DNA of 64,000 nucleotides, from positions 302,752,586 to 302,816,585 of the forward strand of contig OY856186.1 in the NCBI GenBank assembly GCA_963693315.1, read 5' to 3'. The DNA is from Diogma glabrata (Eukaryota > Arthropoda > Insecta > Diptera > Cylindrotomidae). Below, in pieces: positions 1 through 10,654 of this stretch. A program made the position numbers and the translations under genes. The notes below the pieces were generated by a model. The model was not told the DNA's origin and searched no databases. It saw nothing but the letters and a program-made list of their open reading frames with translations. The first letter of the stretch is position 1. Each line of letters begins with the position of its first letter.

Positions 1-639
1 ATAGTATTTAGTAAAATTATACAACAAATTATTTTGAATAATTAATACTATCAAACTAAGTATGTATGTATAACATTTTAATAGTAAATAAAATCTCATT
101 CATAAAAAACACAATATATATACATTTTATATCATGTCGCAAAAAAATCATTATCTTTTACAAAAAGTAGAATAATGATGAATCACGCAAAAAATTGTTA
201 TTATTTATATTTTTATAACAAACCTGTTTATCAAAATAATTGTTTAAAAATTCTTATCGGAAGCTATTTGTGATTAATGTAATTCACTGAATCCAATTTG
301 TGAAAGAGCAGTTTGAGATTATTGGTGTGGAGAGGAATAACTTAACTTTTAAGTGGAGTATTAATTGAGTTGAGCAAACTTTGCTAACCTATGTCCAGAC
401 TCGTATTTCACATATACTCACCGTCGGCATAGAGATGGGATATCTTGGTTGACTGTTTCATTTAATTACTTCTTCAGTCTTGCAGTTAGTCTCCAGTCAG
501 CTGTAGAAAAGTAGCTTTTAGGTATTTTAATAGATATATCGGGTGGATTCTGTAATCTTTGAATTACAAGCGTCATGAATAACCTTAATTTAATGTCTGT
601 AGTTTGCTGAATAAATACTTTTTTTTATGAAACAATTCA
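1..639. other. AT-rich flank without a recognisable gene
   Basis: No coding stretch, RNA gene or clear repeat structure was recognised here. It lies upstream of the SINE-like repeat and the hAT element that follow. Confidence 0.5.
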
Positions 640-769
640 ACATGTTTAGAATTGAATCCGACCACTTAATAGCTTTGAATATCCTCGTTTTCTTTTACTA
701 TACATTTAGAATGATTAATTAACGACTAGGTCTGAAAGCTCAAATCTCGGTAAATACAGAAAAAGTAAC
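640..769. repeat. Dispersed repeat, left part (split by a hAT element)
   Basis: This stretch matches 36208-36345 in the same orientation, sharing blocks such as ATAGCTTTGAATATC and TTTTCTTTTACTATACA. In the 36-kb copy it runs straight into a reverse-strand tRNA-like segment. Here it is cut at 777 and resumes at 3151 after the hAT insertion. It is inferred to be part of a SINE or other dispersed repeat. Confidence 0.6.
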
Positions 770-999
770 CTCTGTGGTAAACTGACCAGAGCCAAATCGC
801 TAAAATGTGGGACAAAATGGAAAAATTCTTCAAAATACTAACTAATTAGAAATTCTATTGCGAGAACGTGGGACGGTCAAAACGATCTGGCTGGATTGCG
901 CATATATTTACTATTTAATTACTATTTAATGCTTTCCTTTACTTTTTGTTTACTATTTAATTCTTCAAAAAATTCTTTTATTTTAATTGGACATTTCTC

Positions 1000-1540
1000 A
1001 ACCGTTAGGAAATATCTATTAAGGTGTTTGTACATTCAAAATTCTTTCTAGTGCAGGCATTAATGCCAGCCAGCGAGTTCCATTGTATATGAAATTTGCT
1101 TGTTTGTTATATTCGACATTACTTTTGTCGCAGAAGTCCTCCAACGTCTCCCCCGTACAGTAAAATAACGATACATTTTTTTAATCCTGCCATTTGCATC
1201 AATTAGTATTAAATCAGCAGTAGTTTTTATTGCACTATTCAACCTTTTCAATAGTCCAGAGAAACCAACCAACCTGACGAAGGAAGATCTGTGCTACCGC
1301 CCAAGGGCAGTAGCAGAGTTCCTGAATCTGGACTTGGAGCCGAAAGAATAGCACCACATTTCGTCGCTACAACAACAACATTGCATAATTTAAAATATGG
1401 ACTGCGAATCCAATAGCCAATACATTCTGGTTCAAATTCGAGTTTAGCTTGCTTTAAACATTTTTCACACCTTGACGTGACACACCACTAAAACACGAAT
1501 ACCAATTGTTATCAGCGCAAACTACAACTTTTTGTCAATA
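1000..1540 (-). pseudogene. hAT transposase relic, split by a LINE tail
   Basis: Reading the minus strand, about 1395-1530 gives a degraded ADNN...GVKNV...AVHILNYA segment. It matches the AD-N-T ... GCxAHIxHNA region of hAT transposases in which an RNase H-like core is embedded. After the nested LINE tail, 1060-1230 continues with NSAIKTTADLILID and MYRYFTVRGRRW, then a stretch ending near a WH pair. This matches the segment that follows in the family (AIKTAADxLPIDIE...KIYxYF...TVR...TRWLSL). Several stops are present. The gene is dead; only the central part is identifiable. Confidence 0.65.
1243..1379 (+). mobile_element. LINE 3' tail ending in (CAA)n
   Basis: The segment ends in CGTCGCTACAACAACAACA. 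It matches the tails at 47655-47760 and 49450-49590, including the GGCAGTAGCAGAGTTCCTGA block. Flanks 1229-1242 and 1380-1393 are alike at 11 of 14 bases and fit an old target duplication. The insertion splits the hAT transposase relic between its AHILN motif and the following AIKT motif, so it is younger than the hAT element. It is a 5'-truncated, dead copy of an I/R1/LOA-type LINE. Confidence 0.65.
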
Positions 1541-3150
1541 TTAAATTTTTTCAAATTTTTCAAGAAGGTATTCTGATGTTTGTTCGAATGCTCAGGTAAA
1601 GAAGAAAATTCCAAAATATCGAAATAGAATCGAAAATATTTCTATTTCCTTATGATTCGATGCATCAGCATAAACCGTGACAAAATTTGCAATAGACAAA
1701 TCTAGTTTTAGTTGGTCCAGAACATGATCCATTGAACATTTTTTGATTATGGCTTTTGATTTTGTTGTGGCACATATAAATTTGTCTTCGAATAACGATT
1801 GAATTAGTTTAAATTGCGCAATCCATCGATCGAAAGCTTTGGTTGTGGTAAATCGGAAGGAGAAAACGGCTTATGCAAGAGTAATATTTCCTTCAGTTTT
1901 TCCCATTTCTAATTTTATAGTAGCACAAAACTTTTCTTTAACACGTAAAGACTGCAAAACAGCTGAAACAATTTATTTTAATTTTACTAAATAATATCCT
2001 TTCTGTATTCTGTATTACTACCTCTTGTTCTGTCTTTTACAAATCTTACTATTTATCAAGTTTTTATGCTGCTTACTTTGTTTGTTTTTTATTGAAAAAA
2101 AAATTATAACAATTAGAAAATTATAATTTTACTTTTCAGCTACCTAGTTAAAGTGGGTTTTAAACAGAGTTTAGAACGCTCCTTATATCACTCCTTTACT
2201 ATGTTCTTTCAGAGCGTGTAAAAAAATATAACACTACCAAATACTGCAGGAGTGAAAATAATAAAATATCATTCTTGCTCCTAAATTGAAATAAATATTT
2301 CTTTTCTTTCAAATACTCAAACCTTTTATTTTTGCTTCAAATTTAATGCTTTCAAACGTAAAACATATATAATTCTTGTGAATGATTTGTTCAATTATGC
2401 ATGTATTGCTAGAAAAATGAATATAAAGGATGACGAAAAGGTACTATTTTTCTCCAAAGGAGTGAAATCGAAAAAACAGAAATTTTACTCTTATGAGTAA
2501 GAACGATATTTAAATTATAAATATTTTAATTTATAAATATTATTTTAAAGGGTTGAAGTGGGGGCTCGAATAAAATAAAATTGTTAATTATTTTTATGTT
2601 ATAAAAATTTAAATGTTAATGAATTTATAAAGAGAAATCAGTCTTTTTAAGTAAAATATTTTGTATTTTATTTTTCCTAATATACTTTCGATCTTTCGTA
2701 CATACTCAGGGAAGATATTTCTATAAATAAAGAAACTTCTTCGTGGAGAGATCTCTTAGAGATCGAAAGATATTTGCAAAATAAAATGCAAATTATTGAA
2801 GTGAAAAAGACTGAGTTAAGTATTTCTATGAAAATTATAGTTAAAACACTATTTCAGTACAAAAAATATTGCACTGGTTTGTTCTCTTAATAGTTAAATT
2901 AACGTTAATAACGTTAAAAAACATTATACAAACTGCAAGAAAAAACTATGAAGCCATAGCTTTGATTGAGATATTGCGAAAACTTTACGTAGATATAAGG
3001 TGTTTTTGATTATTTCGATAATGCAGGCAAATGTAGTGGAAATATTTGTTTCGTGGGACGCTGCATGCGACAGATTTCTCCGTGGGACAACGCAATGAAA
3101 TGTGAGACATTTCCACGCAGCGTGGGACGTCTGGTCAGTTTACTCTGTGG

Positions 3151-3210
3151 GGAATGAAACCCGACGCTCTTAAGGCTACCGTTTTACTAACTGAGCTAGA
3201 AAGGTGACAA
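3151..3210 (-). repeat. tRNA-derived SINE segment (right part of split repeat)
   Basis: On the minus strand this reads TAGCTCAGTTAGTAAAACG (box A-like), then GGGTTTCATTCCC (box B-like), spaced as in a tRNA. The other copy of the repeat, about 36345-36410, also has a tRNA-like segment with a better box B (GGTTTCGATTACCG). The acceptor stem is not paired, so it is a SINE or pseudogene head and not a working tRNA. Confidence 0.5.
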
Positions 3211-3429
3211 AATGAAGGAGAATAAAAAATAATGAATAATCTACGTTCACTAAAGAAAATCATTACGAATGGTGCCCAACCAGGGACTGTTTTTGGTTTA
3301 CCGACTTGGAATATAAATCAATGAGTAATTGGCGAACGGATTCTCTAAAATTGCGTATACTGAAAATTTCCTATTTGGTTTTCTAAATTTTTAATTTCTT
3401 TCTAAGGAAAAGAAAAAATTAGATCAAGG

Positions 3430-3990
3430 TATAAAACATACAATAACCCTGGTGTCTCGAGCTTGTGCTCCATATTGAAGTCTAAGATTAAAAAAGAGAT
3501 CAAAAACTGTTTTGAGGCTTATACCGAATCAATAGAAAAATCTTTGTCTCAGAATCCTAAGAGTTTTTGGACGTATAATAAAGCTTTAAAAGCTAAATCG
3601 GACTATCCATCTGTAATGTTTCTGGGAAATAGGCAATCTAACCAACCAAAAGATATTTGTGAATTATTTGCGGAGAATTTTAAATCTATTTTTACTGATG
3701 GTTTGGTCTCTTTAGAAAAGTCTACATTCAACTTTCAAAGTGATATCGCTAGCATAATAACAGAAGGTGAAGCAGTATTAATGATATCCAAGCTTGAAAA
3801 TGAATAAGGACCTGGTCCAGACCTGATAACAAACTTATTTATTAAAAACCTCAAAAGTTTTTTAGCCCCCCCGTTAATAATTCTATATAACTTATCTTTA
3901 CAACAGTCTGTTTTCCCTACACAGTGGAAAGAACCGTTCTTGAACCCAATTTTCAAATCTGGCGATCCAGCTGATGTAACTAATCATTGA
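3430..3990 (+). pseudogene. Jockey-like LINE ORF2 fragment (start of reverse transcriptase)
   Basis: The + strand encodes about 114 residues up to a stop at 3805 and is readable in the same frame to about 3990. Recognisable parts are SLSQNPKSFW (linker before the RT domain), DICELFAENF, and then GPGPDLITNLFIKN with SLQQSVFPTQWKEP and FKSGDPADVTNH. This order matches the first RT motifs of Jockey-clade elements (GPDxI ... FPxxWK ... PIFKSGD ... NYRPI). The copy lacks its 5' part and stops before RT motif NYRPI. It is a dead fragment. Confidence 0.75.
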
Positions 3991-5547
3991 ATCATTTCAC
4001 ATTGATTTTATTTCTCATCATTTTACACATACATACAGTGGAGTGTGTTGAAACAGAAGTTGATCAGGCAGGTGTAAAGCCAATGTAAATCACACGCGCT
4101 CCACAATTTAGTAATAGCTTTATTATGGTAAAATGCATATTGCATGTATATATGTTTGTAGTATATGGTATATAATTTTTATGTAAATATATTTGTATAA
4201 CATATTTTGCACACCTCCTTCACACATTGAACGCACTCTTTTAGTTCTAGTGTTACAATATGTGTATGATTTGAAATGCGTAGTACACGTTATAAATTTT
4301 GACATATGCCAAAACAATGACGAAAATCGATTTTTAAATTCTTTTTAGGGTTCCGTACTTAAAAAATTAAAAACGGTAACCTATTGGTGAGACTTCGGTG
4401 TCCGTCCGAATTTCTACATAATTAATTTACTCACAAACTATAAGTGCCATCAAGATGAATTTTTCTAGTTTTTAAATGTGTTTTCTCACGCCTACTGATA
4501 ACCAAAAAAATTCAAATATTTGTGTTTATCTATATGCTATTTTTCGACTACTTATTTTTTTTGAAATTGCCAAAACGAGTGTTTTTTTCCTGTTGGTATA
4601 CCGATCTCCCCAATGTTTAGTAGACAAATCAATCGACTGTGTTAACAGACGACACTTTTTCCTCCAACTATTGTGATAGGTGAGTTTAATGTTGGTTTCA
4701 ATAAAAATCCCTAAAACCGGCTCTCATACTATTTCCTACAAAAAAATTTACACAAAAAAATTCATGAACCAACAACAATTGAAAATAATATATATTTTTC
4801 AATATAAATAATTTATAAGCTGACGTTATTGAAGCTTTCTTTAGCCACCATCAACAGCTTTTGGTAAGATGCAACCCAACGTGAAACTATGCTAACAAAA
4901 ACTGTTGTTTTCTCAAATATTATATACACGGAAAATATTATAAAGTAGAACTTCTAACCAATAAAAAAGTTTTGATTTAAAGGGTTTAGAATTTAGGTTT
5001 ACGGATTTGCAAGCGATAATGAGAAAAACGGAAACAATGCAAGTTATAGTATACTGCCACAACTGCGAAAAATCTTCAGCGATACACTGACACTAATTCG
5101 AAAAATAATCAAATTGTTTATTGTTTATATTTAAAACTCTCGAGAAAGAACACTCATATTGCTAAGGAAATGTTAACCGCTCTAAACACCGTATTATTTA
5201 TTCAGCGTCGAAAAAATGACAAAATTTCTGTAATGAAGTTTCTGCAAAACCCACAATCAGTAAATAAAAAAAATTGTGATTTTTAAAAATGGAATCAAAG
5301 CTAAATATCTCAAAAATGATAAAATTGTATTTAAAGTTGCTTTCAACAACGAATTCTTCGTCAATAGTTTCAGATCCTGAGTCTATTGTTGAATTGTTCA
5401 CAGTGACTGATACAGATAAGACAACGGTACCCGAAAAGTGAGATCTATCAGCAATTCTTAACAGTAGCATAGAAAAGTGTTTGAAACCAATGGAAATTCG
5501 GGAACCATTAGATGGAGCAGCGCTTGCAAATAAAATAAACGCATATA
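3991..5547. other. Intergenic stretch, no gene; one dispersed-repeat hint
   Basis: No coding region is convincing. About 4344-4420 reads AGGGTTCCGTAC ... ACGGTAACCTATTG ... GACTTCGGTGTCCGTCCG, which resembles a repeat widespread in insect genomes (AGGGTTCCGTACCC...GTCCGTCC). Around 5430-5545 the + strand is open and may form the left half of a coding stretch cut by the mariner-type element (see findings). Confidence 0.45.
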
Positions 5548-6673
5548 CAGAGTGGGCCAAAATTTAATAACTTTTTCGTTTATATATTTTTTTTTTTAGA
5601 TTATAAGATATACAAAATGGAAATTTTTTACACTAAGTATGGAAAATAATGTCGCTTAAATGACCCCCGTTTTCAGCTTCGCAATGATGAGCTCGTTTTA
5701 GAGCATTTTCCATCATCTTTCAAAATTTGTGACTAGGCCTCGAATTCGAGTTCAAGGATTGTGTCGAGCTTGTTCTCATATACTCGCTCCTCCAAATAAC
5801 CCCGAAGAAAATAGTCGGTGCTGACAAATCTAGCGAACACGCTGACCACTTAATTTCCGAATTTTCGCTACTTAATTTTATCTCTGGCAGTGTGGGCAGT
5901 TATCTCCGTCCTGCTGAAACCACATCTTAGTTCTGTTTTTAAGTGCAGGACGAAAAAAATATTCCACCATAAACCGAAACCGCTCTCCATTTAGATTTAC
6001 GGTTACAGCACTGCCATCTTCATTTTCGAAGAAATAAGGCCCAATGATATTTTCAGATGTAATGCCACACCATACTGTACACCTGATGGGGTGCAATTGG
6101 TGTTGATGAATGGCTCTTGGATTTTCAGAATCCTAGAACCTACAGTTCTGCTTATTAACCAAGCCATTCAAACGAAAATGAGTTTCATCACTCATAATCA
6201 GATTTTCAATAAATTTTATTTCATTTCTGGGCAACTGTTGAAATTTAACTGCACGTACGAGCCATGTCTATCTAAGCAGAACGCCTTCTGGTAGATGTTT
6301 CTGGTATTTCGTTAATACTTTGTTCTACTTGTTCAATATTTTCCGCAGTGCGAATTAAACGTGGTCTACCGGTTCGAGGCAATTCTTTCCGTGCCATGTT
6401 GGTGGTGACGATGAACTAAGCAACGAATCATTACTTCAGAGGGCGAAATTCTGACGTTAAAATGTCGACGATATGCTCTTTGCGTTAAAATAATTGATCG
6501 CTGATTTAAATAATAAAATTTTATTATTCTGGTTCGACTTTGTTCAGTTGTGAATATCTCCATTATTTATTCTCATGTTATTTATATAATCTAGAAAAAC
6601 AAAAAATAAAGAAATATATAAACGAAAAAGTTATTAAATTTTTAAACCCTATGGTGACTTTTGGCCCATCCTG
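5548..6673 (-). mobile_element. Tc1/mariner-type element, 1126 bp, TA-flanked
   Basis: The left end CAGAGTGGGCCAAAA (5548) and the right end, read inward on the minus strand as CAGGATGGGCCAAAA (6673), form terminal inverted repeats. They share AATTTAATAACTTTTTCGTT further in; the right repeat has about 17 extra bases. Each end abuts TA (5546-5547 and 6674-6675), the Tc1/mariner target duplication. The length of 1.1 kb leaves room for one transposase, which is present but broken on the minus strand. Confidence 0.8.
5878..6563 (-). pseudogene. Tc1/mariner-type transposase relic, copy 1
   Basis: From right to left on the minus strand: 6366-6563 encodes a helix-turn-helix-type N-terminus (SRTRIIKFYYLNQRSIILTQ, RRHFNVRISPSE, LVHRHHQHGT), and 5878-6096 encodes part of the catalytic domain (TVWCGITSENIIGPYFFE, MWFQQDGDNCPH). 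The family usually reads WFQQDGATCHTA here, so the second catalytic Asp is kept but the following residues are altered. The two parts are in separate frames with stops between. The third catalytic acidic residue is not recognisable. The gene is not functional. Confidence 0.8.
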
Positions 6674-6675
6674 TA

Positions 6676-7709
6676 GAATGTCAGGAGTTATTTCTGACGA
6701 TTTAAGAGGAATGCATCAGATTGTTGAAAGACAATACAACCGACCTCAACCGAAAGTGATCGCATTTTATCTATGGCTGGTAACGTGGTTTGTCTTAAAA
6801 GAAATCAAAAAGTTCGCGGACTCGAGCCGAAGGTTTTGGATAACACTAAAAGAAAAAAATTCAAAAGGTATAAACACGTTAAATTAAAACAATAAAGTGT
6901 TAAGGATTTGTGTTAATACTGGTATGGTTTATGATTGTTTCAAACCCCCGATCTTCATAGCCCAATTGATTTTCGCCATATGCAAAAAACAATGAACCTT
7001 GTCATATGCAAAAAAATGGATCAGCGTTTTCAATTAAATTTTTTTATATGTAGTTTTATATTTCAAGATCCCGTTTTAAAATTTTTTTTTTAATTTCACA
7101 ATGGCGCTAAGGATTCACGATTTTTTCTGTGCTAAAATCAAGCAGGCTTACAATATGTGTTTTGATTGTGTATAAATTAACCTGTGTATAAAGAATTTAA
7201 CTAACTTTCTTATATCTATTTGTGTTTGTCCTTCTAAAAAAATATTACGGTCAAGTCGGAAAAAAAGTTAGGTCTGGTCAAATTATAAAGAATTACCAAG
7301 GATCCGAATAAAACAGGAGCACAAGCTAGATGCAAAAATATCAAAATGAACTACAGGGTACAGTTGCTACTAAGATAAAGCACAAGTCAAATTTGTTTGA
7401 CAAAATACAATGCAACCAGCGATGATGAATCGTTCATATTTCGCGTGCTACTACTTCGTCTACGGCCACAAATGATTCAAATGGCAAATCATTACAGAAA
7501 CAAAGTACAGCTTCAATTGATAAATATGTGGGAAAAAACAACCAAAAATGACAATATGTTTGAATGCGAAAATATTTTTTTCAGACAAAATAACTAATTT
7601 AATCAATTTTGCATTATGGTCCAACCGGGATATAAACCGATATAAAACTGAGAGAACGATTTATCCGAAAAAATTATTAGTTTTAGTATATGAGAAAAAG
7701 CAAATTAAT
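6676..7709. other. Flank of the mariner-type element inside duplication copy 1
   Basis: Just right of the element, 6677-6883 is open on + (RMSGVISDDLRGMHQIVERQ...), possibly continuing the reading frame that ends at 5547. A second open stretch at 7397-7597 was not recognised. The remainder is AT-rich. A direct repeat of CATATGCAAAAAA occurs at about 6977 and 7005. Confidence 0.4.
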
Positions 7710-9721
7710 GACCCCCGTTTTCAGCTTCGCAATGATAAGCTCGTTTTAGAGCATTTTCCATCATCTTTCAAAATTTGTGACTAGGCCTCGAATTCGAGTT
7801 CAAGGATTGTGTCGAGCTTGTTCTCATATACTCGCTCCTCCAAATAACCCCGAATAAAATAGTCGGTGCTGACAAATCTAGCGAACACGCTGACCACTTA
7901 ATTTCCGAATTTCGCTACTTAATTTCATCTCTTGCAGTGTGGGCAGTTATCTCCGTCCTGCTGAAACCACATCTTAGTTCTGTTTTTAAGTGCAGGACGA
8001 AAAAAATATTCCACCATAAACCGAAACCGCTCTACATATACGGTTACAGCACTGCTATCTTCATTTTCGAAGAAATAAGGCCCCATACTGTACACCTGAT
8101 GGGGTGCAATTGGTGTTGATGAATGGCTCTTGGATTTTCAGAATCTTAGAACCTACAGTTCTGCTTATTAACCAAGCCATTCAAACGAAAATGAGTTTCA
8201 TCACTCATAATCAGATTTTCAATAAATTTTATTTCATTTCTGGGCAACTGTTGAAATTTAACTGCACGTACGAGCCATGCCTAGCTAAGCAGAACGCCTT
8301 CTGGTAGATGTTTCTGGTATTTCGTTAATACTTTGTTCTACTTGTTCAATATTTTCCGCAGTGCGAATTAAACGTGGTCTACCGGTTCGAGGCAAATCTT
8401 ACCGTGCCATGTTGGTGGTGACGATGAACTAAGCAACGAATCATTGCTTCAGAGGGCGAAATTCTGACGTTAAAATGTCGACGATATGCTCTTTGCGTTA
8501 AAATAATTGATCGCTGATTTAAATAATAAAATTTTATTATTCTGGTTCTACTTTGTTCAGTTGTGAATATCTCCATTATTTATTCTCATGTTATTTATAT
8601 AATCTAGAAAAACAAAAAATAAGGAAATATATAAACGAAAAGTTATTAAATTTTTAAACCCCATGGTGACTTTTGGCCCATCCTGTAGAATGTCAGGGGT
8701 TATTTCTAACGATTTGAGAAGAATGCATCAGATTGTTGAAAGACAATACAATCGACCTCAACCGAAAGTGATCGCATTTTATCTATGGCTGGTAACGTGG
8801 TTTGTCGTAAAAGAAATTAAAAAGTTCGCGGACTCGAGCCGAAGGTTTTGGATAACACTAAAAGAAAAAAATTCAAAAGGTATAAACACGTTAAATTAAA
8901 ACAATAAAGTGTTAAGGATTGGTGTTAATACTGGTATGGTTTATGATTGTTTCAAACCCCCGATCTTCATAGCCCAATTGATTTTCGCCATATGCAAAAA
9001 ACAATGAACCTTGTCATATGCAAAAAAATGGATCAGCGTTTTCAATTAAATTTTTTTATATGTAGTTTTATATTTCAAGATCCCGTTTTAAAATTTTTTT
9101 TTTAATTTCACAATCGCGCTAAGGATTCACGATTTTTTCTGTGCTAAAATCAAGCAGGCTTACAATATGTGTTTTGATTGTGTATAAATTAACCTGTGTA
9201 TAAAGAATTTAACTAACTTTCTTATATCTATTTGTGTTTGTCCTTCTAAAAAAATATTACGGTCAAGTCGGAAAAAAAGTTAGGTCTGGTCAAATTATAA
9301 AGAATTACCAAGGATCCGAATAAAACAGGAGCACAAGCTAGATGCAAAAATATCAAAATGAACTACAGGGTACAGTTGCTACTAAGATAAAGCACAAGTC
9401 AAATTTGTTTGACAAAATACAATGCAACCAGCGATGATGAATCGTTCATATTTCGCGTGCTACTACTTCGTCTACGGCCACAAATGATTCAAATGGCAAA
9501 TCATTACAGAAACAAAGTACAGCTTCAATTGATAAATATGTGGGAAAAAACAACCAAAAATGACAATATGTTTGAATGCGAAAATATTTTTTTCAGACAA
9601 AATAACTAATTTAATCAATTTTGCATTATGGTCCAACCGGGATATAAACCGATATAAAACTGAGAGAACGATTTATCCGGAAAAATTATTAGTTTTAGTA
9701 TATGAGAAAAAGCAAATTAAT
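7710..9721. repeat. Tandem duplication, copy 2 (2012 bp)
   Basis: This is nearly identical to 5662-7709. It lacks about 36 bp: a 6-bp and a roughly 27-30-bp deletion in the transposase around 8033-8085, plus single-base changes. It contains the right terminal repeat of the mariner-type element ending at 8685, but not the left one, because the breakpoint lies inside the element. The right flank from 9722 (TCTGTCGTC) is unique. Confidence 0.9.
7903..8576 (-). pseudogene. Tc1/mariner-type transposase relic, copy 2
   Basis: This is the second copy of the transposase relic, made by the tandem duplication. The N-terminal piece (8379-8576) is intact relative to copy 1. The part encoding the TVWCGIT/YFFE segment has lost about 30 bp, so this copy is more damaged. 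Any transposase activity is excluded. Confidence 0.75.
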
Positions 9722-9925
9722 TCTGTCGTCTGCTTGAACAATCACTCATCTGAGGTTTTGATTATTATTTTTACAAGCATTTAATTTATCCTAATGTAAA
9801 ATAATTTAAATTTAAAATAAACTTCTTCATAACGACCGCTATTAGTAATTAGCATAATATTTTAATGTGAATATAATTATTAACAAATTATGCAAAATTA
9901 ACAAAATTGTTTTGTTTTTCGTTTC
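9722..9925. other. AT-rich upstream flank of the host gene
   Basis: No coding stretch is seen. It ends in a pyrimidine-rich run leading to the candidate splice acceptor at 9926-9927. Confidence 0.4.
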
Positions 9926-9928
9926 AGG
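9908..9928 (+). promoter_or_regulatory. Candidate 3' splice site of the first coding exon's 5' UTR
   Basis: TGTTTTGTTTTTCGTTTCAG followed by G is a strong pyrimidine tract plus AG acceptor, 561 bp before the proposed ATG at 10489. If used, exon 9928-10654 would carry 560 nt of 5' UTR and a further noncoding exon would lie upstream. The alternative is that transcription starts within 10.3-10.5 kb. Sequence alone cannot decide. Confidence 0.3.
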
Positions 9929-10375
9929 ATTTATCATCATCATCAATCTTTAACCTAAAGTTCTTATATAAAAAAAAATAAAATTCTTTAAGTAAAATAT
10001 CTTCTTACAAAAACAGTGTGATGTAGTCTTACTATAAAATTTTAAAATATATAAATTAAAAAAAAATAGTGCTTGTGTAATTTTATCTATTTCTGTGTTT
10101 GATGTGAAAAAATTAAAATGTAATACTAAATAATAATAATAATATTATTACTTAAATTTTTATCAATTTAATTAATAAATTTGGTACTCCCAACAATTGC
10201 TATATATTATTTAAATTAAAAATTAAATTAAAAAAATAATTAGTAAAAGAAAATAAATGGAAATGGAGAATTTAAAAAAATTGTCATTTACAATACTATA
10301 CATATTAACTTACTGCTACGTGTAACTTATCATATTTTTTAGTAAAGTGATAACTATCAGTGTTTCTGTGATTAT

Positions 10376-10416
10376 ATTATAAAAAATATAGCTAAAAAAG
10401 TTAATTCTCTCATTCT
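10376..10416 (+). promoter_or_regulatory. Candidate core promoter (TATA-like plus initiator-like)
   Basis: TATAAAAAA starts at 10378 and TCATTC, matching the fly initiator consensus TCAKTY, lies at 10410-10415. This puts the A+1 at 10412, 34 bp from the TATA start. The spacing is plausible, but both words are common in DNA this AT-rich. A start here would give a 5' UTR of about 77 nt. Confidence 0.2.
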
Positions 10417-10488
10417 ATATGTATGTGTGTAATTAATTCATAGTAAATATATTTAAGTGATTTTAAATATATAAAAAAAATATTTGAA

Positions 10489-10654
10489 ATGAAAAAAATG
10501 GATAAAGAAAATGGGGATAACCAAAGTGGGGGAGAATCAAAACATAATATTTCCTCTGGCTCTGGTGGTGGATTATTATCATCAAGTAGAGATGGAAGTG
10601 GGAATAGTGGACAACCGGATCCTAATGCTTTACTTGATGCTGCTTCTCTTTTTG
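10489..10654 (+). CDS. tou: toutatis/BAZ2-like gene, coding exon 1
   Basis: This is the first coding exon of the host gene. It encodes residues 1-55 plus one base of codon 56, beginning MKKMDKENGDNQSGGES and ending PDPNALLDAASLF, then the donor G|GTAAGT at 10655. The N-terminus is hydrophilic and rich in Gly and Ser, with no domain. Two in-frame ATGs, 10489 and 10498, are possible starts; the second has A at -3 and G at +4 and is the better context. The assignment to the gene rests on splice phase (phase 1 out, phase 1 into exon 2) and on the join giving ASLF-AYW. The protein family acts in the nucleus with ISWI-type remodelling ATPase. Confidence 0.75.

Larger units (their letters stand above)
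778..3142 (-). mobile_element. hAT DNA transposon, decayed, with 8-bp target duplication
   Basis: CTCTGTGG occurs directly at 770-777 and 3143-3150. Just inside, TAAACTGACCAGA (from 778) is the reverse complement of the right end up to about 3130, giving short terminal inverted repeats. An 8-bp target duplication is the hAT signature. Both subterminal regions carry repeated GTGGGAC or CGTGGGAC words. A broken hAT transposase is readable on the minus strand at about 1000-1540, and a LINE 3' tail is nested at 1243-1379. The element sits inside a SINE-like repeat that continues on both sides. Confidence 0.8.
5662..7709. repeat. Tandem duplication, copy 1 (2048 bp)
   Basis: The block from GACCCCCGTTTTCAGC at 5662 to ...GCAAATTAAT at 7709 recurs directly next to itself at 7710-9721 with few differences. 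Copy 1 begins inside the mariner-type element, so it includes most of the transposase, the right terminal repeat and about 1 kb of flank. Confidence 0.9.

Noticed and set aside
5198..5560. 120-residue open stretch on the minus strand
   Set aside because: It runs across the left end of the mariner-type element and overlaps the + strand stretch that looks more coding-like; composition is that of AT-rich noise.
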